From: Ruminococcus sp.
GTDB lineage: Bacteria > Bacillota > Clostridia > Oscillospirales > Ruminococcaceae
Assembly: GCA_017558505.1 (NCBI GenBank)
Contig: JAFYUM010000028.1
Location: forward strand, 1-37,970
Reading direction: 5' to 3'
Length of the DNA stretch: 37,970 bases
Shown here piece by piece: positions 15,020 to 24,327 of this stretch. Position 1 is the stretch's first letter; each line of letters begins with the position of its first letter. The notes under the pieces are model-generated. The model searched no databases, was not told the origin of the DNA, and saw only the letters and a list, made by a program, of their open reading frames with translations. Position numbers and translations under genes: made by a program.

Positions 15020-16762
15020 ATGTCTAAACTTAATATTGACCAAAAAATAATAAAAGATCTCTTCGGAGGAAAAAAGTCCGATTTTCTCATTCCTGATTAT
15101 CAAAGACCATATGCCTGGGGAGAAAAGGAGTGCCAAACACTATGGGAGGATATATTTATATTTGCTTTTCCAAATAATAACAGTGAGGAATTCAACAGTG
15201 AAAACGACGAGTATTTTCTCGGGCCAATTGTTACATTCAAAAATCAAGATGGTAAGATGGAAATCATAGATGGACAACAGCGATTGACAACACTTATGCT
15301 TTTATTACGAGCTTTCTATGACAGATATGGAAACATGAAAAGTCCACAGGAGATCAAGACGGCTGAACTGATTGCTCAATGTATATGGAAAACTGATGAA
15401 TATGACGAGCCAGATAAAACAAAGCTCAAAATTGATTCAGAGGTTGCTACAGATAGTGAAAAGGACGAGTTTTTAACGATACTTAAAACTGGAAATGCAC
15501 CTGACACTATGAAGAGCAGATATGCTGAAAATTACAGATATTTTCAAAGAAGAATCAATAACTTCCTTAATGATTACCCAGGTTATTTTTCATTATTACC
15601 AAGAAGAATCTTGAATAACTGCGTTTTACTGCCAATTGAGGCAGAGTCACAGGACACAGCACTAAGAATCTTTTCTACCCTTAACGATCGAGGAAAGCCG
15701 TTGTCGGATGCAGATATTTTCAAGGCACAGTTTTATAAGCATTTCACTGCAACAGGTCGCAAAGATGAATTTATTCAGCGTTGGAAAGAGCTTGAAGTAT
15801 TATGTAATGAAATCTTTCACCCTATATCTGGTACACCTATGGACGAAGCGTTCACAAGATACATGTATTATGAACGTGCTAAACTTGGTGTTAAATCTTC
15901 CACAACCGAAGCTTTGCGTAAATTCTACGAAAAGGATAGTTATGCATTGCTTGAAAAAGCAGAGACATTTGGAAATATAGTCGAGCTTGCAAAGTTCTGG
16001 GAGTCTGTTCAAAAACAGGATGATGAGCGGTTTTCCGATCGTGTTTTGCACAGATTATTTGTGTTGAACTATGCCCCGAATGGTATGTGGACATATTTTG
16101 TTTCAGTTTTCTATATGGCTAACAGAGATAAAAATGGGCTTCTTGATGATGAAAAATTCTATGTGTTTTTGAACAAAATCACAGCATTCATATGGACATA
16201 TGCTGTTGTGAACCCTGGTGTTAATGCTCTGCGTACGCCAGTATTTTCAGAAATGATCAAGATAATTAATGGTGACAAAGTCGATTTTGCTGAATTTAAA
16301 TTCGAAACCGAAAACACCCGCAGTAAGTTTGATAATTATAGTTTCAGCAATAATAGGGCAATAACTAAATCCATGCTTGTGTGGTGGGCGTTTAGTGATG
16401 ATCAGCAGACCTTAATTGACATCAACACAGTATACGAGATTGAGCATATATACGCAAGAAAGAGAGCCGAAAATGAAGGGATGAAGGATAAGAAAAATCT
16501 TGAAAGTCTTGGAAATAAGGCGATTTTGGAGAAACGCATCAACATTCGTGCATCTGATTACCGTTTCGCAGATAAGAGAAAATACTATACTGGTTTTGTA
16601 AATGCAAAGGGTCAGAAGAAAGAAGAATCTAAAGTGCATGAACTTGTAGATATGGCCAACAAAGCTAATTACGATTTTACAGAATCAGAAATCGAAACAA
16701 GATATGATCGGATTATGACAGCGTTTATGTCTTATCTTGAATTGAATGGTTTACTTATGTAA
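15020..16762 (+). CDS. DUF262/DUF1524 HNH nuclease (GmrSD-like)
   Basis: A 580-residue protein with an N-terminal DUF262 domain: IPDYQRPYAW at residues 24-33 and DGQQRLTT at 84-91, the ParB-like nucleotide-binding motif. The C-terminal DUF1524 HNH domain has EHIYAR at 475-480 and LGNKAIL further on. GmrSD relatives are type IV restriction enzymes that cut modified DNA, and DUF262 genes also occur as accessories in type I loci. It is 11 bp upstream of hsdM and probably co-transcribed, so it may add a second restriction activity or regulate the system. ATG with AAAGGA upstream. No damage visible. Confidence 0.9.
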   Translation: MSKLNIDQKIIKDLFGGKKSDFLIPDYQRPYAWGEKECQTLWEDIFIFAFPNNNSEEFNSENDEYFLGPIVTFKNQDGKMEIIDGQQRLTTLMLLLRAFYDRYGNMKSPQEIKTAELIAQCIWKTDEYDEPDKTKLKIDSEVATDSEKDEFLTILKTGNAPDTMKSRYAENYRYFQRRINNFLNDYPGYFSLLPRRILNNCVLLPIEAESQDTALRIFSTLNDRGKPLSDADIFKAQFYKHFTATGRKDEFIQRWKELEVLCNEIFHPISGTPMDEAFTRYMYYERAKLGVKSSTTEALRKFYEKDSYALLEKAETFGNIVELAKFWESVQKQDDERFSDRVLHRLFVLNYAPNGMWTYFVSVFYMANRDKNGLLDDEKFYVFLNKITAFIWTYAVVNPGVNALRTPVFSEMIKIINGDKVDFAEFKFETENTRSKFDNYSFSNNRAITKSMLVWWAFSDDQQTLIDINTVYEIEHIYARKRAENEGMKDKKNLESLGNKAILEKRINIRASDYRFADKRKYYTGFVNAKGQKKEESKVHELVDMANKANYDFTESEIETRYDRIMTAFMSYLELNGLLM

Positions 16763-16773
16763 GGAGAATATCC

Positions 16774-19359
16774 ATGAACAAACAACAACTTGCCAATAAA
16801 ATCTGGGAATCCGCAAATAAGATGCGTTCCAAGATCGAAGCGAATGAGTACAAAGACTACATACTCGGCTTCATTTTCTATAAATACCTTTCCGACCAGG
16901 AAGTTGCATTCCTGCTTGAAAACGGTGTCACAGAAGATGAACTGCAAGGCATCACAGAAGAAGATGCAGAAACAGTGGAATTCGTGCAGGGCGAAATCGG
17001 TTTCTTTATTGCCTATGAGAATCTGTTTTCCACATGGCTCTCAATGGGCAAGGACTTTGATGTTTCCAATGTCCGTGATGCCCTATCTGCTTTCAGCCGA
17101 TTGATCAATCCCACACATGAAAAGGTTTTTGCCGGTATTTTCGATACGCTCCAGACCGGTTTGAGCAAGCTCGGTGACAACTCTGGCTCACAGACAAAGG
17201 CGATTCGTGACCTGCTGTATCTAATTAAGGACATTCCCATGGACGGTAAGCAGGACTACGATGTTCTGGGCTTCATCTATGAATATCTGATTGAGAAATT
17301 CGCCGCCAACGCTGGTAAAAAAGCGGGCGAATTCTACACACCGCATGAAGTCTCCTTACTCATGTCCGAAATCGTGGCATGGCATCTGCGTGAAAAGAGC
17401 AAAATTAAAATCTACGACCCCACATCCGGTTCCGGTTCGCTCCTGATCAATATTGGTCGCTGCGTTGCAAAGCATATTTCTGATTCTAACAACATCATGT
17501 ACTACGCACAGGAACTGAAACAGAATACCTACAACCTCACACGAATGAACCTTGTCATGCGTGGTATTCTGCCGTCCAATATTATCACTCGATGCGGTGA
17601 TACGCTGGAAGATGACTGGCCGTTTTTTGATGAAAGCGATCCTGTGGGTACTTATGATCCGCTGTATGTGGATGCGGTGGTATCCAATCCGCCCTATTCC
17701 CAGCAGTGGGATCCTTCCAATAAGGAAAATGACCCCAGATACTCTCGTTTCGGACTTGCTCCCAAGGGTAAGGCTGACTATGCCTTCCTGCTCCACGACC
17801 TCTATCATTTGAAGCCCGATGGCGTTATGACTATCGTTCTGCCCCATGGTGTGCTATTCCGTGGCGGTGAGGAGGGCGAAATCCGCCGCAATCTTATTGA
17901 AAACAATCACATTGATGCAATCATCGGACTGCCTGCCAATATCTTTTTTGGCACTGGCATTCCGACCATTATCATGGTGCTCAAGCAGAAGCGTGAGAAT
18001 ACCGATGTTCTGATCGTGGATGCTTCCAAAGGCTTTGAAAAGGTCGGCAAGAACAACAGACTGAGATCTTCCGATATTCGCCGTATTACGGATACCGTAA
18101 CTGGCAGACTGGATATTGCAAAGTATTCCAAAAAGGTCAGCCGTGACGAGATCCGCAGCAACAACTACAACCTGAACATCCCTCGCTATGTGGATTCTTC
18201 AGAAACTGCGGAGAGCTGGGATATTTATGCATCCATGTTCGGCGGCATCCCGAATCATGAAATTGACTTGCTTAATACATATTGGGATGCTTTCCTCAAT
18301 TTGCGTAACGCCCTGTTCCGAAGCATTTCTTCGGAGTACTCCGAGATTGCGGTGAATGACATCAAGAAATCCATAAACACACACAGCGATGTGAGGACAT
18401 ATCTCGAACAGTACAGTCACGCGTTTGCAGATTTTAGTGATTATCTGCACAGCGAACTGCTTACTGAAATTGAAACAATCAGAATTACGCAGGAAGAAGC
18501 TGTGATCAGCAGTGAGATATTTAAACGGCTTGAGGGAATCCAGTTGGTTGATAAGTACACAGCCTATCAATTACTGGATGATGCATATGTCAGCATATCG
18601 GCAGATATTGAAGTTCTTCAGACAGAGGGTATGAAGGCAGCAACACAGGTTGACCCTAATATGGTTTTAAAAAAGAAGAATGGCAAGGATGTAGAAGTGC
18701 AAGAGGGGTGGAACGGACATGTTATTCCGTTCACACTGATCTGGCAGACACTGCTTCTGGATGAATACAATAGTGTCATCGAAAAGGAAAATATACTTGC
18801 ATCGAATCAGGCGTCAATTGATGAAATTCTTGATTCACTGACCGAGGAAGAAAAGAGCAGTGAATGTGTGAATGAAGCTGGTGACAGCTTTGTTAATGCG
18901 GCTGTTAAGAAAAAAGCCAAAGAACTGCGAAATCTTATGAAAAAAGAACACGCACATTTTGAATCGTATGAGTTTGAAGCGAAAATCATTCGTGTGGATG
19001 AGCTTTTGACACTAGAAAAAGAAATCAAGAGTGAGATTTCTGCTGCATGGGCATATCTTACAGCGAAAACAAAGGAAACCATTGAGAACCTGACTCCGGA
19101 ACAGATCACAGATATGCTGCATAAAAAGTGGATCGTCCCCATTGTAAATAACCTAAACCAGCTTCCGGATATCGTGCTGCGAGAGCTGGTTTCCAAGATC
19201 GAACTGTTGGCATCAAAGTACGCCGTAACGCTTTCACAGGTGGATGAAGAGATCAAAGCCACAGAAATGGAACTTTGTGGCATGATCGACCAACTGACAG
19301 GCAGTGCATTTGACATGCAGGGACTGAAGGAACTGCAGGCACTGCTGGGAGGTGTGTAA
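16774..19359 (+). CDS. hsdM: Type I DNA methyltransferase subunit HsdM, long form
   Basis: An 861-residue N6-adenine methyltransferase subunit. N-terminal HsdM helical domain (NKIWESANKMRSKIEANEYKD region); GEFYTP at 185-190; SAM-binding motif DPTSGSG at 215-221; catalytic NPPY at 305-308. With HsdS it methylates the target and with HsdR it forms the restriction complex. Most HsdM proteins are about 500-550 residues; here residues about 520-861 form an extra, largely helical C-terminal region that I do not recognise. RBS AAGGAG before the ATG; its stop is one base before the hsdS ATG, so expression is coupled. Confidence 0.96.
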   Translation: MNKQQLANKIWESANKMRSKIEANEYKDYILGFIFYKYLSDQEVAFLLENGVTEDELQGITEEDAETVEFVQGEIGFFIAYENLFSTWLSMGKDFDVSNVRDALSAFSRLINPTHEKVFAGIFDTLQTGLSKLGDNSGSQTKAIRDLLYLIKDIPMDGKQDYDVLGFIYEYLIEKFAANAGKKAGEFYTPHEVSLLMSEIVAWHLREKSKIKIYDPTSGSGSLLINIGRCVAKHISDSNNIMYYAQELKQNTYNLTRMNLVMRGILPSNIITRCGDTLEDDWPFFDESDPVGTYDPLYVDAVVSNPPYSQQWDPSNKENDPRYSRFGLAPKGKADYAFLLHDLYHLKPDGVMTIVLPHGVLFRGGEEGEIRRNLIENNHIDAIIGLPANIFFGTGIPTIIMVLKQKRENTDVLIVDASKGFEKVGKNNRLRSSDIRRITDTVTGRLDIAKYSKKVSRDEIRSNNYNLNIPRYVDSSETAESWDIYASMFGGIPNHEIDLLNTYWDAFLNLRNALFRSISSEYSEIAVNDIKKSINTHSDVRTYLEQYSHAFADFSDYLHSELLTEIETIRITQEEAVISSEIFKRLEGIQLVDKYTAYQLLDDAYVSISADIEVLQTEGMKAATQVDPNMVLKKKNGKDVEVQEGWNGHVIPFTLIWQTLLLDEYNSVIEKENILASNQASIDEILDSLTEEEKSSECVNEAGDSFVNAAVKKKAKELRNLMKKEHAHFESYEFEAKIIRVDELLTLEKEIKSEISAAWAYLTAKTKETIENLTPEQITDMLHKKWIVPIVNNLNQLPDIVLRELVSKIELLASKYAVTLSQVDEEIKATEMELCGMIDQLTGSAFDMQGLKELQALLGGV

Positions 19360-19360
19360 A

Positions 19361-20557
19361 ATGACGAAAAAAACAGGCGTTCCTGCGATTCGGTTCAAGG
19401 GATTTACGGACACTTGGGAACAGCGTGAGGTTAAAGATATAGCTGAAAACACTTACGGAGGTGGTACTCCGCAAACCTCTGTTGATAGCTTTTGGAACGG
19501 TGATATTCCTTGGATACAGTCACAAGATATTATCGAAAACCAACTTTTCGATGTCGTTCCAAGAAAGCATATTTCAGAAGAAGCAGTATCGAAATCTGCG
19601 ACAAAGTTAGTTCCTGAAAATTCGATTGCTATTGTAACTCGTGTAGGTGTCGGAAAGCTCGCATTTATGCCGCTTTCATACTGCACAAGCCAAGACTTTT
19701 TATCATTAAGTGGGATAAGAATTGATGAGAAATTTGCAGTTTACTCAATATACAAAATGTTGCAAAAAGAAAAGCAAAATGTACAAGGTACATCAATTAA
19801 AGGAATTACCATCGAGGAAATGCTCTCCAAGAAAATTGAAGTACCCTGCAACAATGCCGAACAGCAACAAATCGGCACATATTTCCGCAACCTCGACCAC
19901 CTTATCACCCTTCATCAGCGTAAGCTGGAAAAATTGCACAATCTGAAAAAAGCAATGCTTGAAAAAATGTTCCCGAAAAATGGCAGTGCCTACCCCGAAA
20001 TCAGATTTGCAGGATTTACTTACGCTTGGGAACAGCGTGAGTTGGGTGAGGTATGTAAAATCACAATGGGACAATCACCAAATGGTTCTACATATAGTGA
20101 TACTCCGTCAGACTATATTCTCGTTCAAGGAAATGCGGATTTAAAAGACGGCTGGGTTTGCCCTCGAATTTGGACTACACAAAAAACAAAGACAGCAGAT
20201 GCAGGAGATTTGATTATGAGTGTAAGGGCACCTGCTGGTGCAATGGGCAAAACAGCGTATGATGTCGTTCTTGGGCGTGGCGTAGCAGGTATCAAGGGTA
20301 ATGAATTGATTTACCAACTGCTTGTAAAAATGGATGGCGACGGCTATTGGAAGAAACTCGCCGCAGGTTCAACATTTGAGTCGATAAACTCCGATGCTGT
20401 AACTAAAGCTGAAATTGTCATACCACAAGATATAGCAGAACAACAGCAAATCGGCACATATTTCCGCAACCTCGACAACCTTATCACCCTTCATCAGCGT
20501 AAGTTAGAAAAGCTCAAAAATATCAAAAAATCCATGCTTGAGAAAATGTTCGTATAA
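19361..20557 (+). CDS. hsdS: Type I specificity subunit HsdS (expressed copy)
   Basis: A 398-residue subunit with two target-recognition domains. Each half starts with a WEQRE box (Trp19 and Trp223) and ends with LITLHQRKLEKL...KK(A/S)MLEKMF (box residues 181-188 and 374-381), the conserved helices that measure spacing between the two half-sites. At DNA level the boxes are perfect repeats (16-mer at 19414-19429 and 20026-20041; 24-mer at 19901-19924 and 20480-20503) shared with the three silent halves, so either domain can be exchanged. Start ATG with GGGAGG 8 bp upstream; a GTG 9 bp earlier is less likely. Confidence 0.96.
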   Translation: MTKKTGVPAIRFKGFTDTWEQREVKDIAENTYGGGTPQTSVDSFWNGDIPWIQSQDIIENQLFDVVPRKHISEEAVSKSATKLVPENSIAIVTRVGVGKLAFMPLSYCTSQDFLSLSGIRIDEKFAVYSIYKMLQKEKQNVQGTSIKGITIEEMLSKKIEVPCNNAEQQQIGTYFRNLDHLITLHQRKLEKLHNLKKAMLEKMFPKNGSAYPEIRFAGFTYAWEQRELGEVCKITMGQSPNGSTYSDTPSDYILVQGNADLKDGWVCPRIWTTQKTKTADAGDLIMSVRAPAGAMGKTAYDVVLGRGVAGIKGNELIYQLLVKMDGDGYWKKLAAGSTFESINSDAVTKAEIVIPQDIAEQQQIGTYFRNLDNLITLHQRKLEKLKNIKKSMLEKMFV

Positions 20558-20569
20558 GGAGTGTAAACC

Positions 20570-23500
20570 ATGGCATTTGCAAGTGAAGCTGCTTTTGAAG
20601 AAGCCTTAATCAAAGTCCTCTCCCAGCACGGCTGGGAATCCGAAGTCATCCGCTATCCCACCGAGGAGGATTTGCTCCGTAACTGGGCGAATATTCTCTT
20701 TCAGAACAACAACACCATAGACCGACTGAACGATCAGCCGCTGACTGACGGTGAAATGCAGCAGATTATTGAACAGATTACCACGCTCCGTACACCGCTG
20801 AAGCTCAACGGCTATATCAACCACGGTTCTATCTCCGTCAAGCGTGATAATCCCAATGATACGCTGCATTTCGGCAAGGAGATCTCTCTGAAGATCTACA
20901 ACCGCCGTGAGATCGCAGCAGGGCAGAGCCGCTACCAGATCGTACAGCAGCCGAAATTCAAGGCGGCGAACCACATTTTTCCAAAACGCCGTGGAGATCT
21001 GATACTTCTAATCAATGGTATGCCCGTGTTCCATATTGAACTGAAGAAAAGCGGGATTCCGCTGACAGAGGCTTGCAACCAAATTGAAAAATATGCAGCG
21101 GAGGGTGTTTTCAGCGGACTCTTCGCACTTGTACAGGTGTTCGTTGCCATGAATCCCGAAGAAACGCTGTACTTCGCCAATCCCGGTCCCGATGGAAAGT
21201 TCAACAAGAGCTATTTCTTCCATTGGGCGGATTTTGATAACGAGCCGATCAACGATTGGGATAAACTTGCTTCTTCGTTGCTTTCCATTCCGATGGCACA
21301 TCAGCTTATTGGATTCTATACCGTTGCCGATGAAGCGGATGGTGTCCTGAAAGTTATGAGAAGCTATCAGTATTACGCAGCGAATAAGATTTCCGACACA
21401 GTCGCAACCATGAGCTGGGACGGCAAGCATCAGCTTGGCGGACACATCTGGCATACCACCGGCAGCGGCAAGACCATGACAAGCTTCAAGTCCGCACAGC
21501 TTATTGCAGGTTCAAAAGACGCTGATAAAGTGATTTTCTTGATGGACAGAATTGAGCTAGGAACACAGTCTCTCAAGGAATACAGAGCCTTTGCGGAAGC
21601 AACGGAAACGGTGCAGGAAACCGAGGATACTGTCACACTGATCGGTAAGCTGAAAAGCACTGATCCAACTGATACACTGATCGTGACCTCGATTCAGAAG
21701 ATGAGCAACATCAAAGAGGATGCTGCAAGGCTGAACGGTGCAGACCTCGAAGAAATGCAGTCCAAGCGGCTTGTGTTCATTGTTGATGAGTGTCATCGTT
21801 CCACGTTCGGTGATATGCTGTTGACTATCAAGCAGACCTTCCCGAATGCAGTATTCTTTGGATTTACTGGCACACCGATTCACGAAGAGAATCAGAAGAA
21901 GCTAAATACAACGGTTTCTATTTTCGGTAACGAGCTACATAGATACAGCATCGCTGATGGTATCCGTGACGGTAATGTGCTTGGCTTTGACCCTTACAAA
22001 GTCGCATATAAAGATACTGACTTACGCAGAGTTGTTGCGTTAGAAAAAGCAAAGGCGAAAAATGAGGATGAAGCGATTTCAGACGAAGCTAAAGCCAAGG
22101 TATATTATCACTATATGGATTCTGCTGCTGTTCCAATGGCTGGTTATACCGATGATAACGGTATATATATCAAGGGAATTGAGGATTATATTTCGACTGC
22201 GCAGTATGAAACACCAAAACATCGTGAAATGGTTGTGGATGATATCATCAAGAACTTTGCACGGCTTTCCCGCAATAAGAAATTCCATGCCATTTTTGCG
22301 ACAAGCAGTATCCCCGAAGCGATCCTTTACTATCGTTTGTTCAAGGAACGCTGTTCAGATATGAAAGTAGCTGCACTCTTTGAGCCGACCATTGATAACA
22401 GCGGGACAATGGCGATTGAAAAAGAAAAGGGCATCGCAGAGATGCTGGCGGATTACAAAATAAGATACGGTATTGAATTTACCATTCCTACATACGGAAA
22501 ATACAAGAAGGATATTGCTGATCGCCTTGCCCATAGGGGTGTGTACACCCGCATTGAGAAAGAACCTGACCAGCAGGTCGATCTGCTGATCGTTGTGGAT
22601 CAGATGCTAACGGGATTCGACTCCAGGTGGATAAATACTCTTTATCTTGACAAGCTGATGCGTTATGAGGGCATCATCCAGGCATTTTCCAGAACGAACA
22701 GACTGTTCAACCCACTAGAAAAACCTTTCGGAACGATACGTTATTACCGCAAGCCCCATACGATGGAGAAGAATGTAGAAGCTGCATTTAATCTGTATTC
22801 GGGGGACAGGCCATATGGATTGTTTGTCGAACAGCTGGAGTTTAATCTCGAAAGAATCTGCGATATCTACAAAGAAATTGAAGAATTGTTTGAGGATGCA
22901 GGCGTTTCAGATTTCACAAAGCTGCCAGATGATTCTGCGGAAAAGGGACAGTTTGCAAAGCTATTCAAGGAATTGAACACACATTTGGAGGCTGCCAAAA
23001 TTCAGGGTTTTGTCTGGGGAATGGATTACGGTAATCCTGATGCTGAAGAAGTGAAGATTCTGCCCGACAAGGATACTTATGACATACTGCTTCAACGTTA
23101 TAAAGAACTGCGAAATCCTGTTGAACCTTCCAGTACGGATAGAAATGGTGAAGATATTCCGTATGAAATTGATACATATCTCATAGAAATCGACACCGGA
23201 CGCATTGATGCGAAATACATGAACTCCAGATTTAAGAAGTACATGAAGTTACTTGCCGGGTCCGATGTGGATGCAGAAGAATTACAGCGGACACTAAATG
23301 AACTACACAAGTCCTTTGCAGCACTGACACAGGAAGAACAGAAATATGCAAATATCTTCCTACACAATGTGCAGAGCGGAGATATGGAATACGATCCGGA
23401 AAAGAGTTTCCGTGATTATCTGGATGAATATATGGTTAATGCACAGATGCAGGAGATCGGAAATCTTGTTTCGGCACTTGGCGTTGATGCACAGAAGTTA

Positions 23501-23722
23501 TCCGATATGATGAATTGTGCGGTAACAGAAGCTAATATCAATGAATTTGGCAGATTCAGCGATCTTATCAACACAGTTGATAAATCGAAAGCGAAGGCAT
23601 ATTTTGAGTGGTTGGAGGAAAAGCCATTATCAACTCTTAAGGTAAACAGCAAAGCCAGCAAGCTACTGCGTAGTTTTATTCTTGCCGGAGGATTTGAGAT
23701 TGACCTACCATCAGAAGAATGA
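20570..23722 (+). CDS. hsdR: Type I restriction subunit HsdR
   Basis: A 1,050-residue motor and nuclease subunit. The N-terminal PD-(D/E)XK nuclease has Asp143 and E157-L-K159 (FHIELKKSG); the helicase motor has TTGSGKT at 296-302 and DECHR at 406-410, then GFTGTPI; a C-terminal helical region contacts the methylase. It translocates DNA and cuts unmodified sites. RBS AAGGAG before the ATG, 12 bp after hsdS. It lies between hsdS and two silent hsdS halves, so inversions that swap specificity can reverse it. Length and motifs are normal. Confidence 0.96.
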   Translation: MAFASEAAFEEALIKVLSQHGWESEVIRYPTEEDLLRNWANILFQNNNTIDRLNDQPLTDGEMQQIIEQITTLRTPLKLNGYINHGSISVKRDNPNDTLHFGKEISLKIYNRREIAAGQSRYQIVQQPKFKAANHIFPKRRGDLILLINGMPVFHIELKKSGIPLTEACNQIEKYAAEGVFSGLFALVQVFVAMNPEETLYFANPGPDGKFNKSYFFHWADFDNEPINDWDKLASSLLSIPMAHQLIGFYTVADEADGVLKVMRSYQYYAANKISDTVATMSWDGKHQLGGHIWHTTGSGKTMTSFKSAQLIAGSKDADKVIFLMDRIELGTQSLKEYRAFAEATETVQETEDTVTLIGKLKSTDPTDTLIVTSIQKMSNIKEDAARLNGADLEEMQSKRLVFIVDECHRSTFGDMLLTIKQTFPNAVFFGFTGTPIHEENQKKLNTTVSIFGNELHRYSIADGIRDGNVLGFDPYKVAYKDTDLRRVVALEKAKAKNEDEAISDEAKAKVYYHYMDSAAVPMAGYTDDNGIYIKGIEDYISTAQYETPKHREMVVDDIIKNFARLSRNKKFHAIFATSSIPEAILYYRLFKERCSDMKVAALFEPTIDNSGTMAIEKEKGIAEMLADYKIRYGIEFTIPTYGKYKKDIADRLAHRGVYTRIEKEPDQQVDLLIVVDQMLTGFDSRWINTLYLDKLMRYEGIIQAFSRTNRLFNPLEKPFGTIRYYRKPHTMEKNVEAAFNLYSGDRPYGLFVEQLEFNLERICDIYKEIEELFEDAGVSDFTKLPDDSAEKGQFAKLFKELNTHLEAAKIQGFVWGMDYGNPDAEEVKILPDKDTYDILLQRYKELRNPVEPSSTDRNGEDIPYEIDTYLIEIDTGRIDAKYMNSRFKKYMKLLAGSDVDAEELQRTLNELHKSFAALTQEEQKYANIFLHNVQSGDMEYDPEKSFRDYLDEYMVNAQMQEIGNLVSALGVDAQKLSDMMNCAVTEANINEFGRFSDLINTVDKSKAKAYFEWLEEKPLSTLKVNSKASKLLRSFILAGGFEIDLPSEE

Positions 23723-23736
23723 TTTATAATTTTAAG

Positions 23737-23764
23737 AGTCAAGAGAGATCTTGGCTTTTTTTTT
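23737..23764 (+). terminator. Intrinsic terminator of the hsd operon
   Basis: An 8-bp stem (23737-23744 with 23749-23756, one G-U pair), GAGA loop and a run of nine T. It protects the silent halves from antisense read-through. Confidence 0.85.
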
Positions 23765-23774
23765 ATAAGTTTTA

Positions 23775-24291
23775 CTTACGCTGATGAAGGGTGATAAGGT
23801 GGTCGAGGTCAAGAAAATAGCGTCCAATTTTGGTCTGTTCCGCTATTGTAGGATACGCAATATTGACAGTTTCTAAATCACTATTATGAAGATGAACAAC
23901 AGATTTTCCCTGTGCTTTTTTTGCGAGATTTTTTTGCTGTTCTCCATTAGAAATTGAGAGAGCTAAAAAGGTCGGTTCAATAGTTTCATTTGGGTATATT
24001 ATATTAAGGTCGCCACCAAGTAAAATCCCCGATTTTGCGACAAATGAAGCCCTTGCAATATCCTCTGCTGACTCTCCCGAAGCAGGTACAACTACCTCTG
24101 TTCCCTTACTATATACTGAGCCTTTTTTCGGCTCAGCAAATGTATCAACTTCATCAATTCTTGTTTCGTATTTTGTATAAAGTCTACCGTACAGTATAAG
24201 GGGTGTGCCTTGCTCCTTAATATCTGTCTTTGAATAGCCAGAGCCTTTAGCAAAAGAAGCAAGCTCTTTTAACTCACGCTGTTCCCAAGCG
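23775..24291 (-). pseudogene. Silent hsdS half-gene B
   Basis: Another half-gene without a start codon, reading leftward from AWEQRELKEL to LITLHQRK, bounded by the 16-mer (24273-24288) and 24-mer (23775-23798). It encodes nearly the same recognition domain as cassette A: I count 7 amino-acid changes in about 172 (for example Lys to Arg in YETK, Met to Thr in PNEM), while the DNA differs at roughly 50 positions, mostly silent. It is head to head with cassette C, 36 bp away. Confidence 0.88.
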
Positions 24292-24327
24292 TTTGTAAAT
24301 ATCCTTGTTTCTGTATTTCACTATAGT

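Noticed and set aside
14386..15090. A full-length 234-residue gene on the leftward strand
   Set aside because: Only 14473-14989 is hsdS-like. The ends are chance open frame, and the start would lie inside the DUF262 gene.
24305..24327. A start codon for silent hsdS half C
   Set aside because: Only a TTG with no ribosome-binding site, and the leading residues do not match any HsdS beginning.
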